A stretch of DNA of 38,258 nucleotides from SIG454 sp045646365. Its GTDB lineage: Bacteria; Bacillota; Clostridia; Monoglobales; Monoglobaceae. The stretch spans positions 1-38,258 of the forward strand of contig JAZRKP010000058.1 of the NCBI GenBank assembly GCA_045646365.1, read 5' to 3'. A program made the position numbers and the translations under genes. The stretch's first letter is position 1, and every line of letters begins with the position of its first letter. Positions 8,405 to 17,210 of the stretch are shown one piece after another. The notes below the pieces were generated by a model that worked only from the letters and a program-made list of their open reading frames with translations, did not search any database and was not told the origin of the DNA.

Positions 8405-9289
8405 TTACTCATCGATACGGTTGGACTCATATTTCTTTTCGGAATTGGCTATTAAGAGCGATTTATATTGCCTCGGAGTGCATTTGGTGAGTTTTTTAAA
8501 TAACTCAGAAAAGTATTTAACATCACTGTAACCGACGGATAAAGAAATATCGTGAATCGGCATATTTGTAATTTGCAATAAATGCCTGGCAACATCTATT
8601 CTTGTTTTCTGAAGAAAATGTTTATAGGTTTCACCCGTAATTTCTTTAAATTTCGAGCTTAAATACTGCGGTGTATAATTCATGTGACTGGCCATATGTT
8701 CAAGGGTGTTATTTTCTGCATAGTGGACAGAAACATAGTCTTTTATGTACAATAACAGGTCTTTGGTATTGGCACTGTCTATACCGAGAGTGCGTACAGA
8801 TTTGATAAGAATGCTCAAGAGAAAGTTTTTCATTACAAGGGTGTAGTTCGGCTGTTTCCTTTCATATTCATATTTCATCAGATTAAGAATATTTAAAATA
8901 AAGTTGTCCTCGTCGTGATAAATACAGTGTGCCGGCGAGGTTTTAATTAGCTTTGTGTTAATATTCAGCATTGGATTTTTCAGTAAATCCATAACTGTAT
9001 TATTTTCTATACTGGGGTAAACAAAATCGCCAGTAAAAATACAATTCATAACAGTCAGCTTTTTATCTGTGGTTTTTTCATAATAATGGACTATTCCCGG
9101 CTGAATAACTACATAATCACCAGATTTAATCGGTACGCTTTCACCGTCAAGAGTGTGGATAGCCTCTCCGCTTATGGTATAGGCTATTTCAAAAAAGGTA
9201 TGAATATGAGGTTCGCATACAGATAAATCGTCTCTGTAGTCAATACCTATATCACGGTTTGAAATCATTTGCGTGCTTAATCTAAACAT
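8405..9289 (-). CDS. AraC-family transcriptional regulator
   Basis: This 294-residue protein combines an N-terminal cupin-type sugar-sensing domain (HIHTFFEI at about 28-35; PIKSGDYVVIQPGIVHYY) with a C-terminal double helix-turn-helix typical of AraC/XylS regulators (MASHMNYTPQYLSSKFKEIT and DISLSVGYSDVKYFSELFKK, then CTPRQYK). The start is set at 9289 because GGGGTGAT lies just before that ATG; an in-frame start at 9352 would add 21 residues without a good ribosome binding site. It is divergent from the glycosidase operon starting at 9480 and most likely activates it in response to a glycan-derived sugar. Confidence 0.9.
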   Translation of the reverse strand: MFRLSTQMISNRDIGIDYRDDLSVCEPHIHTFFEIAYTISGEAIHTLDGESVPIKSGDYVVIQPGIVHYYEKTTDKKLTVMNCIFTGDFVYPSIENNTVMDLLKNPMLNINTKLIKTSPAHCIYHDEDNFILNILNLMKYEYERKQPNYTLVMKNFLLSILIKSVRTLGIDSANTKDLLLYIKDYVSVHYAENNTLEHMASHMNYTPQYLSSKFKEITGETYKHFLQKTRIDVARHLLQITNMPIHDISLSVGYSDVKYFSELFKKLTKCTPRQYKSLLIANSEKKYESNRIDE

Positions 9290-9374
9290 TAATATCACCC
9301 CATATAAATAGTACAATATATCTTCGGTAAAGTCAAGAAAATCTTTTCTCAATCTTTAGTTTGTCCCCCAAAAT

Positions 9375-9459
9375 GACATATTTTGTCTGTTGTTAATTTT
9401 GACCAAATCTGTTACAATTATAGTGTGAATGATGTGTGATTTTCCAAGAGACATATTTT
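9375..9459. promoter_or_regulatory. Direct repeat GACATATTTT flanking the operon promoter
   Basis: The same 10-mer occurs at 9375-9384, just upstream of the -35 box, and at 9450-9459, downstream of the -10 box. The 75-bp spacing is close to seven helical turns. Two equal half-sites around a promoter beside an AraC gene make a plausible operator pair; there is no direct evidence of binding. Confidence 0.4.
9390..9418 (+). promoter_or_regulatory. Predicted sigma-A promoter of the glycosidase operon
   Basis: TTGTTA (9390-9395) and TACAAT (9413-9418) are separated by 17 bp. They lie 62 bp before the first gene's ATG, which has GGGAGG seven bases upstream. The -35 box is weak, as expected for a promoter that needs an activator. 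Confidence 0.55.
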
Positions 9460-9479
9460 AAGTTAACAGGGAGGCATAA

Positions 9480-12400
9480 ATGATGAAAAAAATAATCAGA
9501 ACAGTAAGCTTGATGTTATGTTTTTGCTTGCTGACTAATGTAATTATAATCGGTGCAGCAATAAAAGCTGAAGCAAATATTGCGACGGCGGATTTTTCGA
9601 CGGAACAGGCAGTTGTAAGTAATCTTAAAGCAAACAGAGCGGAAGGAAACGGAACACTTGTTGCGAAAAGAGGGGAGAGCCAAGGATGGACTCTTGACCC
9701 GGCGCAGGGAGCAGGAGCACAAAAACTATATGTTGACCTTGATAAAGATTTTGCAAAGGATATTACAGACGGAACGGAATTTGAGATAACCGTTGAATAT
9801 TTTGACGAATACCGTACATGGTTTTCTATAGAATATGATTCCGAAAGCGGAACAAAATATGATAACAAAATGACCTTTGTCCGCAACAGCGGTGCGTGGA
9901 AAAAAGTTACATATGTTTTAAAGGATGCGTATTTTGGTGACCGAATGAAGGATTCCAGCGGAAAGAACGCTGATTTTTGCATTACCTCTTATTGGCCGGA
10001 GCGAAATGATACACATGGTGGAAGTCAGAATGCAATTGTTATAAAAAGTATTTTAGTTAGAAAAATTCCGGGCAAAAATCCGCTAAAGTCGGAAATCTCA
10101 ACCGAGGAGGTTGGAAATATTTTTACCAATATGACCGAAAATAAATTTAAGGTTAATTTGACTAATCGTTTGCAAACATCAGGGACATATGATGTTACAT
10201 ATTATTTGAAACACGAAAACGGTGAGATTGTCTGGAGCAAAACGGAAAATCTTTCTTTTGCCCCGTCGGAAACCATGAGCCGGGAAATTATTGCGGAATT
10301 TGACGATTTCGGATTATATGATTTTTTTGTAAGAATTAAGAATGAAACAACGGATTCGGAATACAGTACGGTTTGTTCCTACGCATTGCAATCGGAGGAC
10401 GGAAAGCGGAATGACCATTATCAGATGAATGTCCATTTTACAAGCGGTCATTATATAGCAACTATCGACGAGGTGATGGAACTGCTTGAGAAACTTAATT
10501 CTGGCGGAATTCGTGATGCACTGTTTGTTTGGGACTGGATTTATAAGCCGGGCGGTGAATTTGGATGGCAGCATGCGTCCGAGGAGGTTGTTTCAAAGCT
10601 TAAAGAAGACGATTATGACGGCGACGGAATACATGAGAGTATGCTGATTTTAGGTTACGGAAATTCGGCAGTTACAGGGGGCGACTTGTGGAAAGTTCCT
10701 ACAACCGAGGCGCAGTTTGATGAATGGGAAAAATATGTGCGGTATGTTTGTGAGGTCTCAGGCTTCAAGAAATTTGAAATATGGAATGAGCCTAACTTAA
10801 AGGAGCACATGGAAAAACCGGAAGCTTATGTGGAGCTTATAAGAAGGACCGTTAAGGTGGTTCATGAATATAATCCCGAGTTCAAGGTGGGAATAGGCAG
10901 TATCGCAGCACCTCATGAGGAGATAAGAGGCTTTGGCTTTTTCGACAAGTTAGTGGAAAACGGTCTCTTTGATATTGATTTTGATGCAATAACTCTTCAC
11001 CCTTACACAAAGGTCCCGGAGGAAAGACTCGAAACCCTTGAAAGGTATGATGAAATCTGCCGTGAACACGGAAGAGACGATATGGAATACTGGCACACGG
11101 AATACAGCTATACAATGGGCTATGGCGGTGGTGTTTCCGATAGAGATAATATGAATATCATAACAAGACAGTATCTTCAGCTCAACGTAAGAGGATACGG
11201 GCAGGAATGGTGTAAGTATCAGCTTGAGGACGGAACCCCGTCAAATAAGTATGACGATGAACACGTATGGGGCGTTGTGTACGGAAGCAATGGGGCAACA
11301 AATGATGTGGGAGTTGCATTGGCGGCAAAACACGGCTTCATTGTAACTGCGGCGCTTAACTATCTGATGCGTGATGCCGAGCCAATCGGACCGGTTGACC
11401 TTGGAGATGATGAGATTGAAACTGCTCATTACAGTAAAGGAACTGAAAATCAGCAGCTCCTCGCTCTCTGGTCCACGGGCGAAAATAAAATGGTTACCGT
11501 AGATTTAGGGTGCGATAAGGCGACTGTATATGACATATGGGGAAATTCCACCGAGGTTAAAGGCGAAAACGGAAAGTTTTCCGTTATGGTAACGGAACAG
11601 GTGAAATATATTGTTGGGGATTTCACGAAAATCGAAAAATGCGAAAACCTTTATTTTGTGAATAATTCAAAAATAGAAGGCGTATCGGGCGACATGGTTG
11701 CTTTTGAGATACAGGGGGTAAATACAGCCGGAAGTGAACTTGAGGTTGATTTGCCGGGGAATGTAAAGCTTATTAACACCCCCGTATTTGAAAACGGAAA
11801 AGCGGTTATGAAAATACTGTTCCCTGACGAACTGTTTGAGGAAACAACACTTAAAATTAATATTAAGAAAAACGGCGAAACCGCACAGGTGATACATATA
11901 TACATAACCTGTAATGATAATGTTGCGGAGATGGAAGTTTTAAAACAGGTTAAAAATCCCGAAACGCCGAAGCAATGGACAGGAATTATAAGGGTGACCA
12001 ATAAATCAAAGTCAAATACAATAAGCGGAAGCATAGGCTTTATGTCTCCAAGCGAATTTGCGGCAGTTGTCCCTGCAAAGACCGGACCTATAGGGCCGGG
12101 AGATACGGCGGAGATAAAGCTTGATTTTCCGCTTCTCAAAAGGCTTGGGATGTATACTCTCGGAACGGTATTTACGCTTGATAACGGTATGACGGTTGAA
12201 AAGTCGGAAAAAATGGATTTTACCGTTGCAGGATATGCAAAGACGAAGCCTGTTATAGACGGTAAAATTGATTCAGGCGAATGGAATGAAGATACTGCAA
12301 TGTACAGTGATGATATTACGCAGGTAATTATGACCGACTGGAACGGAGCAAATGACTTGTCGGCAAAGAGCATTGTGGAATGGGATGAAGAAAATCTTTA

Positions 12401-12872
12401 TCTGTCGGTACGTGCCCTTGATGATGTTTTCTACTTTGATGAAGCGGAAAAAAATCCTCAATATATATGGAGAAATGACAGCGTACAGTTTGGTATTCTT
12501 TACGGAACGGTTAATGAGGTCGTTATAGGTAATGCCAACAGAACATTTGAAGAGCTTGGTATGGGAATGACTCCCGATGGAGCAGTATCATACAGATGGA
12601 GTTCGCAAAGTACGCATCAGACAGGAAAAGTTGAAAACTGTAATGTTGCAGTCGGCAGGCATAACGGGTATACCCACTATGAACTTAAAATTCCATGGAG
12701 AGAAATTATTCCGAATGATGACCCGTTGCCGCAGGCAGGAGAAAAGTTAGGATTTTCGATGCTTGTAAACGATAATGACGGTGAAGGAAGAAAAGGCTGG
12801 ATTGAATATGCTTCGGGAATAGGAAGCACCAAGGATACAACACAGTTTACCAACATTATGCTTATTAAATAA
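9480..12872 (+). CDS. Secreted clan GH-A glycosidase with CBM9-like C-terminal domain
   Basis: The 1130-residue protein opens with a signal peptide (KK, then a hydrophobic core to about residue 30). A beta-rich domain (about 35-200) and an Ig-like domain (about 210-305) precede a TIM-barrel catalytic domain. The barrel carries EIWNEPNL with putative acid/base E437 and YWHTEYSY with putative nucleophile E541, the strand 4 and strand 7 signatures of clan GH-A. The layout is closest to GH39/GH5-like enzymes, but the family is not certain. After the barrel come beta-sandwich domains, and residues of about 945-1130 (PVIDGKIDSGEWNED ... WDEENLYLSVRALDD) match the CBM9-like fold. It is the first gene of the operon and is paralogous to the glycosidase at 17211. 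No cell-wall anchor is visible. The substrate is unknown. Confidence 0.85.
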   Translation: MMKKIIRTVSLMLCFCLLTNVIIIGAAIKAEANIATADFSTEQAVVSNLKANRAEGNGTLVAKRGESQGWTLDPAQGAGAQKLYVDLDKDFAKDITDGTEFEITVEYFDEYRTWFSIEYDSESGTKYDNKMTFVRNSGAWKKVTYVLKDAYFGDRMKDSSGKNADFCITSYWPERNDTHGGSQNAIVIKSILVRKIPGKNPLKSEISTEEVGNIFTNMTENKFKVNLTNRLQTSGTYDVTYYLKHENGEIVWSKTENLSFAPSETMSREIIAEFDDFGLYDFFVRIKNETTDSEYSTVCSYALQSEDGKRNDHYQMNVHFTSGHYIATIDEVMELLEKLNSGGIRDALFVWDWIYKPGGEFGWQHASEEVVSKLKEDDYDGDGIHESMLILGYGNSAVTGGDLWKVPTTEAQFDEWEKYVRYVCEVSGFKKFEIWNEPNLKEHMEKPEAYVELIRRTVKVVHEYNPEFKVGIGSIAAPHEEIRGFGFFDKLVENGLFDIDFDAITLHPYTKVPEERLETLERYDEICREHGRDDMEYWHTEYSYTMGYGGGVSDRDNMNIITRQYLQLNVRGYGQEWCKYQLEDGTPSNKYDDEHVWGVVYGSNGATNDVGVALAAKHGFIVTAALNYLMRDAEPIGPVDLGDDEIETAHYSKGTENQQLLALWSTGENKMVTVDLGCDKATVYDIWGNSTEVKGENGKFSVMVTEQVKYIVGDFTKIEKCENLYFVNNSKIEGVSGDMVAFEIQGVNTAGSELEVDLPGNVKLINTPVFENGKAVMKILFPDELFEETTLKINIKKNGETAQVIHIYITCNDNVAEMEVLKQVKNPETPKQWTGIIRVTNKSKSNTISGSIGFMSPSEFAAVVPAKTGPIGPGDTAEIKLDFPLLKRLGMYTLGTVFTLDNGMTVEKSEKMDFTVAGYAKTKPVIDGKIDSGEWNEDTAMYSDDITQVIMTDWNGANDLSAKSIVEWDEENLYLSVRALDDVFYFDEAEKNPQYIWRNDSVQFGILYGTVNEVVIGNANRTFEELGMGMTPDGAVSYRWSSQSTHQTGKVENCNVAVGRHNGYTHYELKIPWREIIPNDDPLPQAGEKLGFSMLVNDNDGEGRKGWIEYASGIGSTKDTTQFTNIMLIK

Positions 12873-12921
12873 CATCAAATACGAAAAGCACAGAGTTAAA
12901 CTGAAAAGGAGCGTGAATAAC

Positions 12922-14535
12922 TTGAAAAATAAAATTATTGCGGGGATTGTTGCAGGACTTATGCTGATGAACATAGCAGTACATGCGGCAGAATGGCCTG
13001 TATTTATCGGCGACGGAACAGTTACATACGATGGCGAAACGGCGGCTGACTACGCAGGCAGGAAAATTACGATTACGGTGTTAAACCCCGACAAAAGCTG
13101 GGATGCGGAAGAATGGAGCAATAAGAATACCGATGCGATTGCTTATTATGACAGTAAGATTGTTGAAAAAGACGGAAGCTTCTCTTTTGAGTTTGTCGTT
13201 GACGGCAGCGGTGTCTATAATGTCATCGCGTATGTTGACGGGGAAAATCAAAACATAGAAGGAAAATTTGAAAATATTTTAGAGACGGACGCCAAAACTG
13301 CGATTAAGGAATTAAAAGAAGCGGCTGATACCGAAGGAGTAAAGTCGGTGGTTGAGCTACGCAAGAGCGAATTGGGTCTGTATTCGGAAAGCTTCGGGGA
13401 ACTGTCAGGTGAAATTGCGGCAATTTTGCATAGCTCCAAAGATGAGCTTAGTGAAAATAAAGTTGATGATTCAATCAGCATATGCAAGAAAGCGCTTTTA
13501 TGCGCTGAGCTTAATGCTGGGAATATAGATGATATAAAGTCATATACGGATATATCGGGGATAGAAAATTCTTCGTTTGAAAAGTGGTATTCAGAGCCAA
13601 ATTCCAAGGCTGTTGCTGAGCGTATGACGAAGAAAGATTTTAAGAGCATTGAAGAATTTGATGCGGCATTACTTGAAGCCGTGTTATTGGAAAGAATAAA
13701 AAATCCTGACGGGAACGGAGAAATAAAGGAGATTATTTCAAGCTTTTATACGGAAATCGGATTGTCAAGCGGAACAATATCATCTTCTGTTGCGGCAAAG
13801 CTTGCGGGAATGGATTTTGATGATTATGACGGACTTTGCAGTGCAGTAAAATCATTACAGAAAGAACAAAGCGGCGGTTCGTCAGGCGGCGGTGGTTCAT
13901 CCGGCGGAGGTATGATTATGACCGGTGTTGCTGTCGGCAGCACCGATACTTCATTGGGCAATGAAAATGAAGATGAAAAATACTGTCGGTTTACAGATAT
14001 GAACAATTACGAATGGGCGAAAGAAGCGGTAGAAACATTGGCTCTTAAGGGAATAATAAACGGGAAAGGCAACGGCATATTTGAACCGTTCCGCAATGTA
14101 ACGAGAGAGGAATTTGCCAAAATGGCAGTAACTTCGTTTAATATAAATATTGTTCCAAAGACCTTTAAATTTAAGGATGTTCCTGAAAATGCATGGTATT
14201 ATGATTATGTGCGGAAAGCATACGGCAGTAAGATTGCAAAGGGAATATCCGATACCGAGTTTGGCAGCGGTCAGAGCATATTAAGGCAGGATGCGTTTGT
14301 TATGATATATAATGCGCTTAAATATGCTGAAAAAATTCCGCAGGGAACGGCCCAAAAGCAATTTAATGATTTTTCGGAAACATCCGCATATGCGGCAGAA
14401 GCCGTAGAAATCCTTGCAGCTGCAGAGGTTGTTATGGGAGATGAAAACGGGAATATCAATCCGAGGGACTTTATAAGCCGTGCGGAAGCCGCTCAGGTAA
14501 TATATAACGTAATGACAAAGCTTGATATCAGATAG
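12922..14535 (+). CDS. SLH-domain surface protein
   Basis: This protein of about 537 residues has a signal peptide (LKNKIIAGIVAGLMLMNIAVHA), then a beta-type domain resembling an Ig-like fold (about 22-110), a helical middle region, a Gly/Ser-rich linker at about 317-331, and three SLH repeats at about 354-407, 414-470 and 478-532. SLH triplets bind secondary polymers of the Gram-positive wall, so the protein should stand on the cell surface. TTG at 12922 is preferred as start because AGGAG lies ten bases upstream; a GTG at 12913 is only one base from it. It has no catalytic motif and may display or dock the neighbouring secreted enzymes. It ends in TAG, 11 bp before the next gene. Confidence 0.85.
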   Translation: MKNKIIAGIVAGLMLMNIAVHAAEWPVFIGDGTVTYDGETAADYAGRKITITVLNPDKSWDAEEWSNKNTDAIAYYDSKIVEKDGSFSFEFVVDGSGVYNVIAYVDGENQNIEGKFENILETDAKTAIKELKEAADTEGVKSVVELRKSELGLYSESFGELSGEIAAILHSSKDELSENKVDDSISICKKALLCAELNAGNIDDIKSYTDISGIENSSFEKWYSEPNSKAVAERMTKKDFKSIEEFDAALLEAVLLERIKNPDGNGEIKEIISSFYTEIGLSSGTISSSVAAKLAGMDFDDYDGLCSAVKSLQKEQSGGSSGGGGSSGGGMIMTGVAVGSTDTSLGNENEDEKYCRFTDMNNYEWAKEAVETLALKGIINGKGNGIFEPFRNVTREEFAKMAVTSFNINIVPKTFKFKDVPENAWYYDYVRKAYGSKIAKGISDTEFGSGQSILRQDAFVMIYNALKYAEKIPQGTAQKQFNDFSETSAYAAEAVEILAAAEVVMGDENGNINPRDFISRAEAAQVIYNVMTKLDIR

Positions 14536-14546
14536 GGGTGAAGATT

Positions 14547-17198
14547 ATGAAAAGATTGCTTAGTATTTTGATTATATCAGTTTTTGTTGTAAATTGCTTT
14601 ACCTTTTTATATACTGTGTCAGCCGATGATAGTGTTTCCGAATATGCACGCATAATGGCAGTGCTGGAAATAATGCCTGAAATGGAGGACGCGGAGAGTG
14701 AGCTTTCAAGAAAGGTAAGCAGAGGAGAATTTGCCGAATATATTGCAAAGCTTCTGAATATAGAGGCGGACAGAGACCCTGATGTTTATTTTCTGGATGT
14801 TGACAGGTCAAACTCCTATTGCGGAATATTGTCGGCTTTATATAAAGCAGGTATAGTTTCGGGGGCGTCAAACGGAAATTTTAACCCTGAAAGACCGGTT
14901 TTATATGAAGAGGCATATAAAATGATTGTTGAAGCTTGCGGATACGGAGCTATTGCCGAATATAGCGGCGGTTATCCCAATGGATATATTGCGGTTGCAA
15001 GAAAGTACGATATATTGGTGAATACAGGTGGAGGAGAGCTTACGGCAGGTCAATGTGCGGAAATCCTTTTTAAAGCCGCAACAGAGCCGATTTATGACAG
15101 AACCTATCTTGATGGCGATTTAAGCCTTTACCCTTCGGGAGAAACGCTTCTGGAAAGATATCATAATATATATCTTTATGAAGGCGTTATTCAGGCGGCG
15201 GACGGAACAGCGCTTTTTGATGCTGCTATGCCCGAGTCGGGCGAGATTGTAATAGACGGTCAAAGAGTTGCTCTGGGAGAGGACGCACTTATTTTCGGCG
15301 ATGCGGAATACATCGGAATAAAAGTCAAGGCTCTTTTAAGAGAAAGCAAAAGCGGTATAGATACGGCTGTTTACATATGGAAAGCCAATACGGACAAAAA
15401 AGATATTGTTATAACTGCGGACGATTTTACAGGATATGAAAATTACAGTATATCTTATTATACGGATAACGGAAATGAAAATCAGGTTTCTGTGTCAAAG
15501 GGTGCCGCATACATCTATAACGGAGTAAATGTGGAAAGCGGTATCAGTAATTTATACAAGGACTTTTCAATGGGAAGCATAACCCTGAGAAAGACCGGCG
15601 AAACCAATGATTATAATTTAATCCTGATAAAATCCTACAAAAACCTTGTTGTGGGAGCATACGGGGATACAACAAAAACACTTGTTGAGCTGGATAATAC
15701 CAATAATTCCATTTGCTTTGGTGACTACGAATATATAAAAATTTATGAAAACGGAATAGAGGTTGATGATGCAGGCTTCGCTATGGGAGATGTATTAACC
15801 ATAGCGCAATACGAAAATAAGATTGAAGTACATAAAAACAATACGTCTGAAAGCGGAGTCATAACCGGAATAAAAAGCGGCAGAGCTTATAACTGTATTA
15901 TCATAAACGAGAAAGAATATGAAGTTGATGCCAAATGTTACAACAAAAATAAGGCAAAGCTGAAAACAGGCGTAAACTGCACGGTGAAAACTGATTTATT
16001 TGGACGTGTGGCATATATTGATTTCGACGTATCGTCTGACTGGCTGTTTGCTTATGCTCTGCGCATTGGATGTAAAGACGGAATGTTCGGAGAAAAGGAA
16101 AATATGATTGAAGTTTATAACCAGAATGGCGAATTTTTGACTCTTGGTTATGCTCCGAAGGTGGTGTTTGACGGAAATAAGTTAGACAATGACGGCGAGC
16201 TTTCAGTATATTTTCCGGGAATTGATGAAAATGGCGTCATTCCAATGCAGATGATAAGATATAAGACAAATTCAAATGGATTGATTACTGCCGTTGATAC
16301 CTGCGGAGACGAAGAAGACTCAATCAAGGAATGTAACAACGGAAAGGTGTCAAAGAAAATCTATACTCCTGCATTCGGGATGTTTTATGATGACCAGAAT
16401 AATCAGATAATGGTAGATAAAAATACTTTGGTTATGCAGGTTCCCTATGTCGGAACAAGCTATGGAGAAATAGATAAAAACCGTGAACTGTATTTTGACG
16501 TAAAGCCAATGTCATCTATCGCTGCAGCGTGGCAAGTAACTATCGGCGGATATACGGTGGGAGACAATGATGTTTCTCCTGTCATTATATATACCTCTGA
16601 CAGTGCAGATTTAGAGAATGCGGTAGATACGGGTGTGATTTTTAATAGTATGGGAACCGGAACGGACTCAACAGGGGAAGTATATGACACCATATGCGGA
16701 TATAGCTTTACGGGAAGTGAAGTAACCTATCTGGTTGATGATGATACAAAATATAAAAATATGACAGATTTACAGGAGCTTGCGGAATCTGATGTTATAG
16801 GAGTAAAGACCTATACCAAAGGCGATGATGTATTTGTCCGTGTTGTTGACAAGGTTTATGATAATTCAGACAGTGCTTATGAAAAGCCGACGTCTGCTCA
16901 GGGCTGGAGCGGATTTGTGGAAAATAAGATGGCTTGGTGGAATGCACGGATTGATTATTTTAACTTTATTAAGGGTAATGTCAAGACCATAAAGAAATCT
17001 GTTTTACATTTAAGCACTCATCCCGGCGGAGAAGCCGTTCAAATGTATGATGTATCTAAAGCAAGCGTATTTGTATATGATTCTTCAGAAGAAAGAAACA
17101 GATTTTATATCGGAAGTCTTGCGGATATTGCACCGGGAATGACGGTGGTTATAAATAAGACACAGGTTGCTCCAGTCGGAATTTTGGTATATAAGTAA
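14547..17198 (+). CDS. Large SLH-domain extracellular protein of unknown function
   Basis: The 883-residue protein has a signal peptide (MKRLLSILIISVFVVNCFTF, then YTVSA) followed by SLH-like repeats at about 34-78 and 81-135 (FLDVDRSNSYCGILSALYKA, then GIVSGASNGNFNPERPV). A more degenerate third repeat follows to about 180. The remaining 700 residues are a succession of beta-rich segments with short repeated patterns such as GVITGIKSGRAYNCIIINEK and no glycosidase signature. The wall anchor is therefore N-terminal, the reverse of the previous gene. AGGGGTG lies six bases before the ATG; an in-frame GTG at 14538 is within that site and less likely. It may be a structural or glycan-binding surface layer component. 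The long C-terminal part is not recognised. Confidence 0.8.
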   Translation: MKRLLSILIISVFVVNCFTFLYTVSADDSVSEYARIMAVLEIMPEMEDAESELSRKVSRGEFAEYIAKLLNIEADRDPDVYFLDVDRSNSYCGILSALYKAGIVSGASNGNFNPERPVLYEEAYKMIVEACGYGAIAEYSGGYPNGYIAVARKYDILVNTGGGELTAGQCAEILFKAATEPIYDRTYLDGDLSLYPSGETLLERYHNIYLYEGVIQAADGTALFDAAMPESGEIVIDGQRVALGEDALIFGDAEYIGIKVKALLRESKSGIDTAVYIWKANTDKKDIVITADDFTGYENYSISYYTDNGNENQVSVSKGAAYIYNGVNVESGISNLYKDFSMGSITLRKTGETNDYNLILIKSYKNLVVGAYGDTTKTLVELDNTNNSICFGDYEYIKIYENGIEVDDAGFAMGDVLTIAQYENKIEVHKNNTSESGVITGIKSGRAYNCIIINEKEYEVDAKCYNKNKAKLKTGVNCTVKTDLFGRVAYIDFDVSSDWLFAYALRIGCKDGMFGEKENMIEVYNQNGEFLTLGYAPKVVFDGNKLDNDGELSVYFPGIDENGVIPMQMIRYKTNSNGLITAVDTCGDEEDSIKECNNGKVSKKIYTPAFGMFYDDQNNQIMVDKNTLVMQVPYVGTSYGEIDKNRELYFDVKPMSSIAAAWQVTIGGYTVGDNDVSPVIIYTSDSADLENAVDTGVIFNSMGTGTDSTGEVYDTICGYSFTGSEVTYLVDDDTKYKNMTDLQELAESDVIGVKTYTKGDDVFVRVVDKVYDNSDSAYEKPTSAQGWSGFVENKMAWWNARIDYFNFIKGNVKTIKKSVLHLSTHPGGEAVQMYDVSKASVFVYDSSEERNRFYIGSLADIAPGMTVVINKTQVAPVGILVYK

Positions 17199-17210
17199 AG
17201 GATGGGTTTT

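Noticed and set aside
11651..12373. 240-codon open frame antisense to the first glycosidase
   Set aside because: It mirrors a strongly supported gene on the other strand, has Ser/Pro-rich shadow composition and no ribosome binding site.
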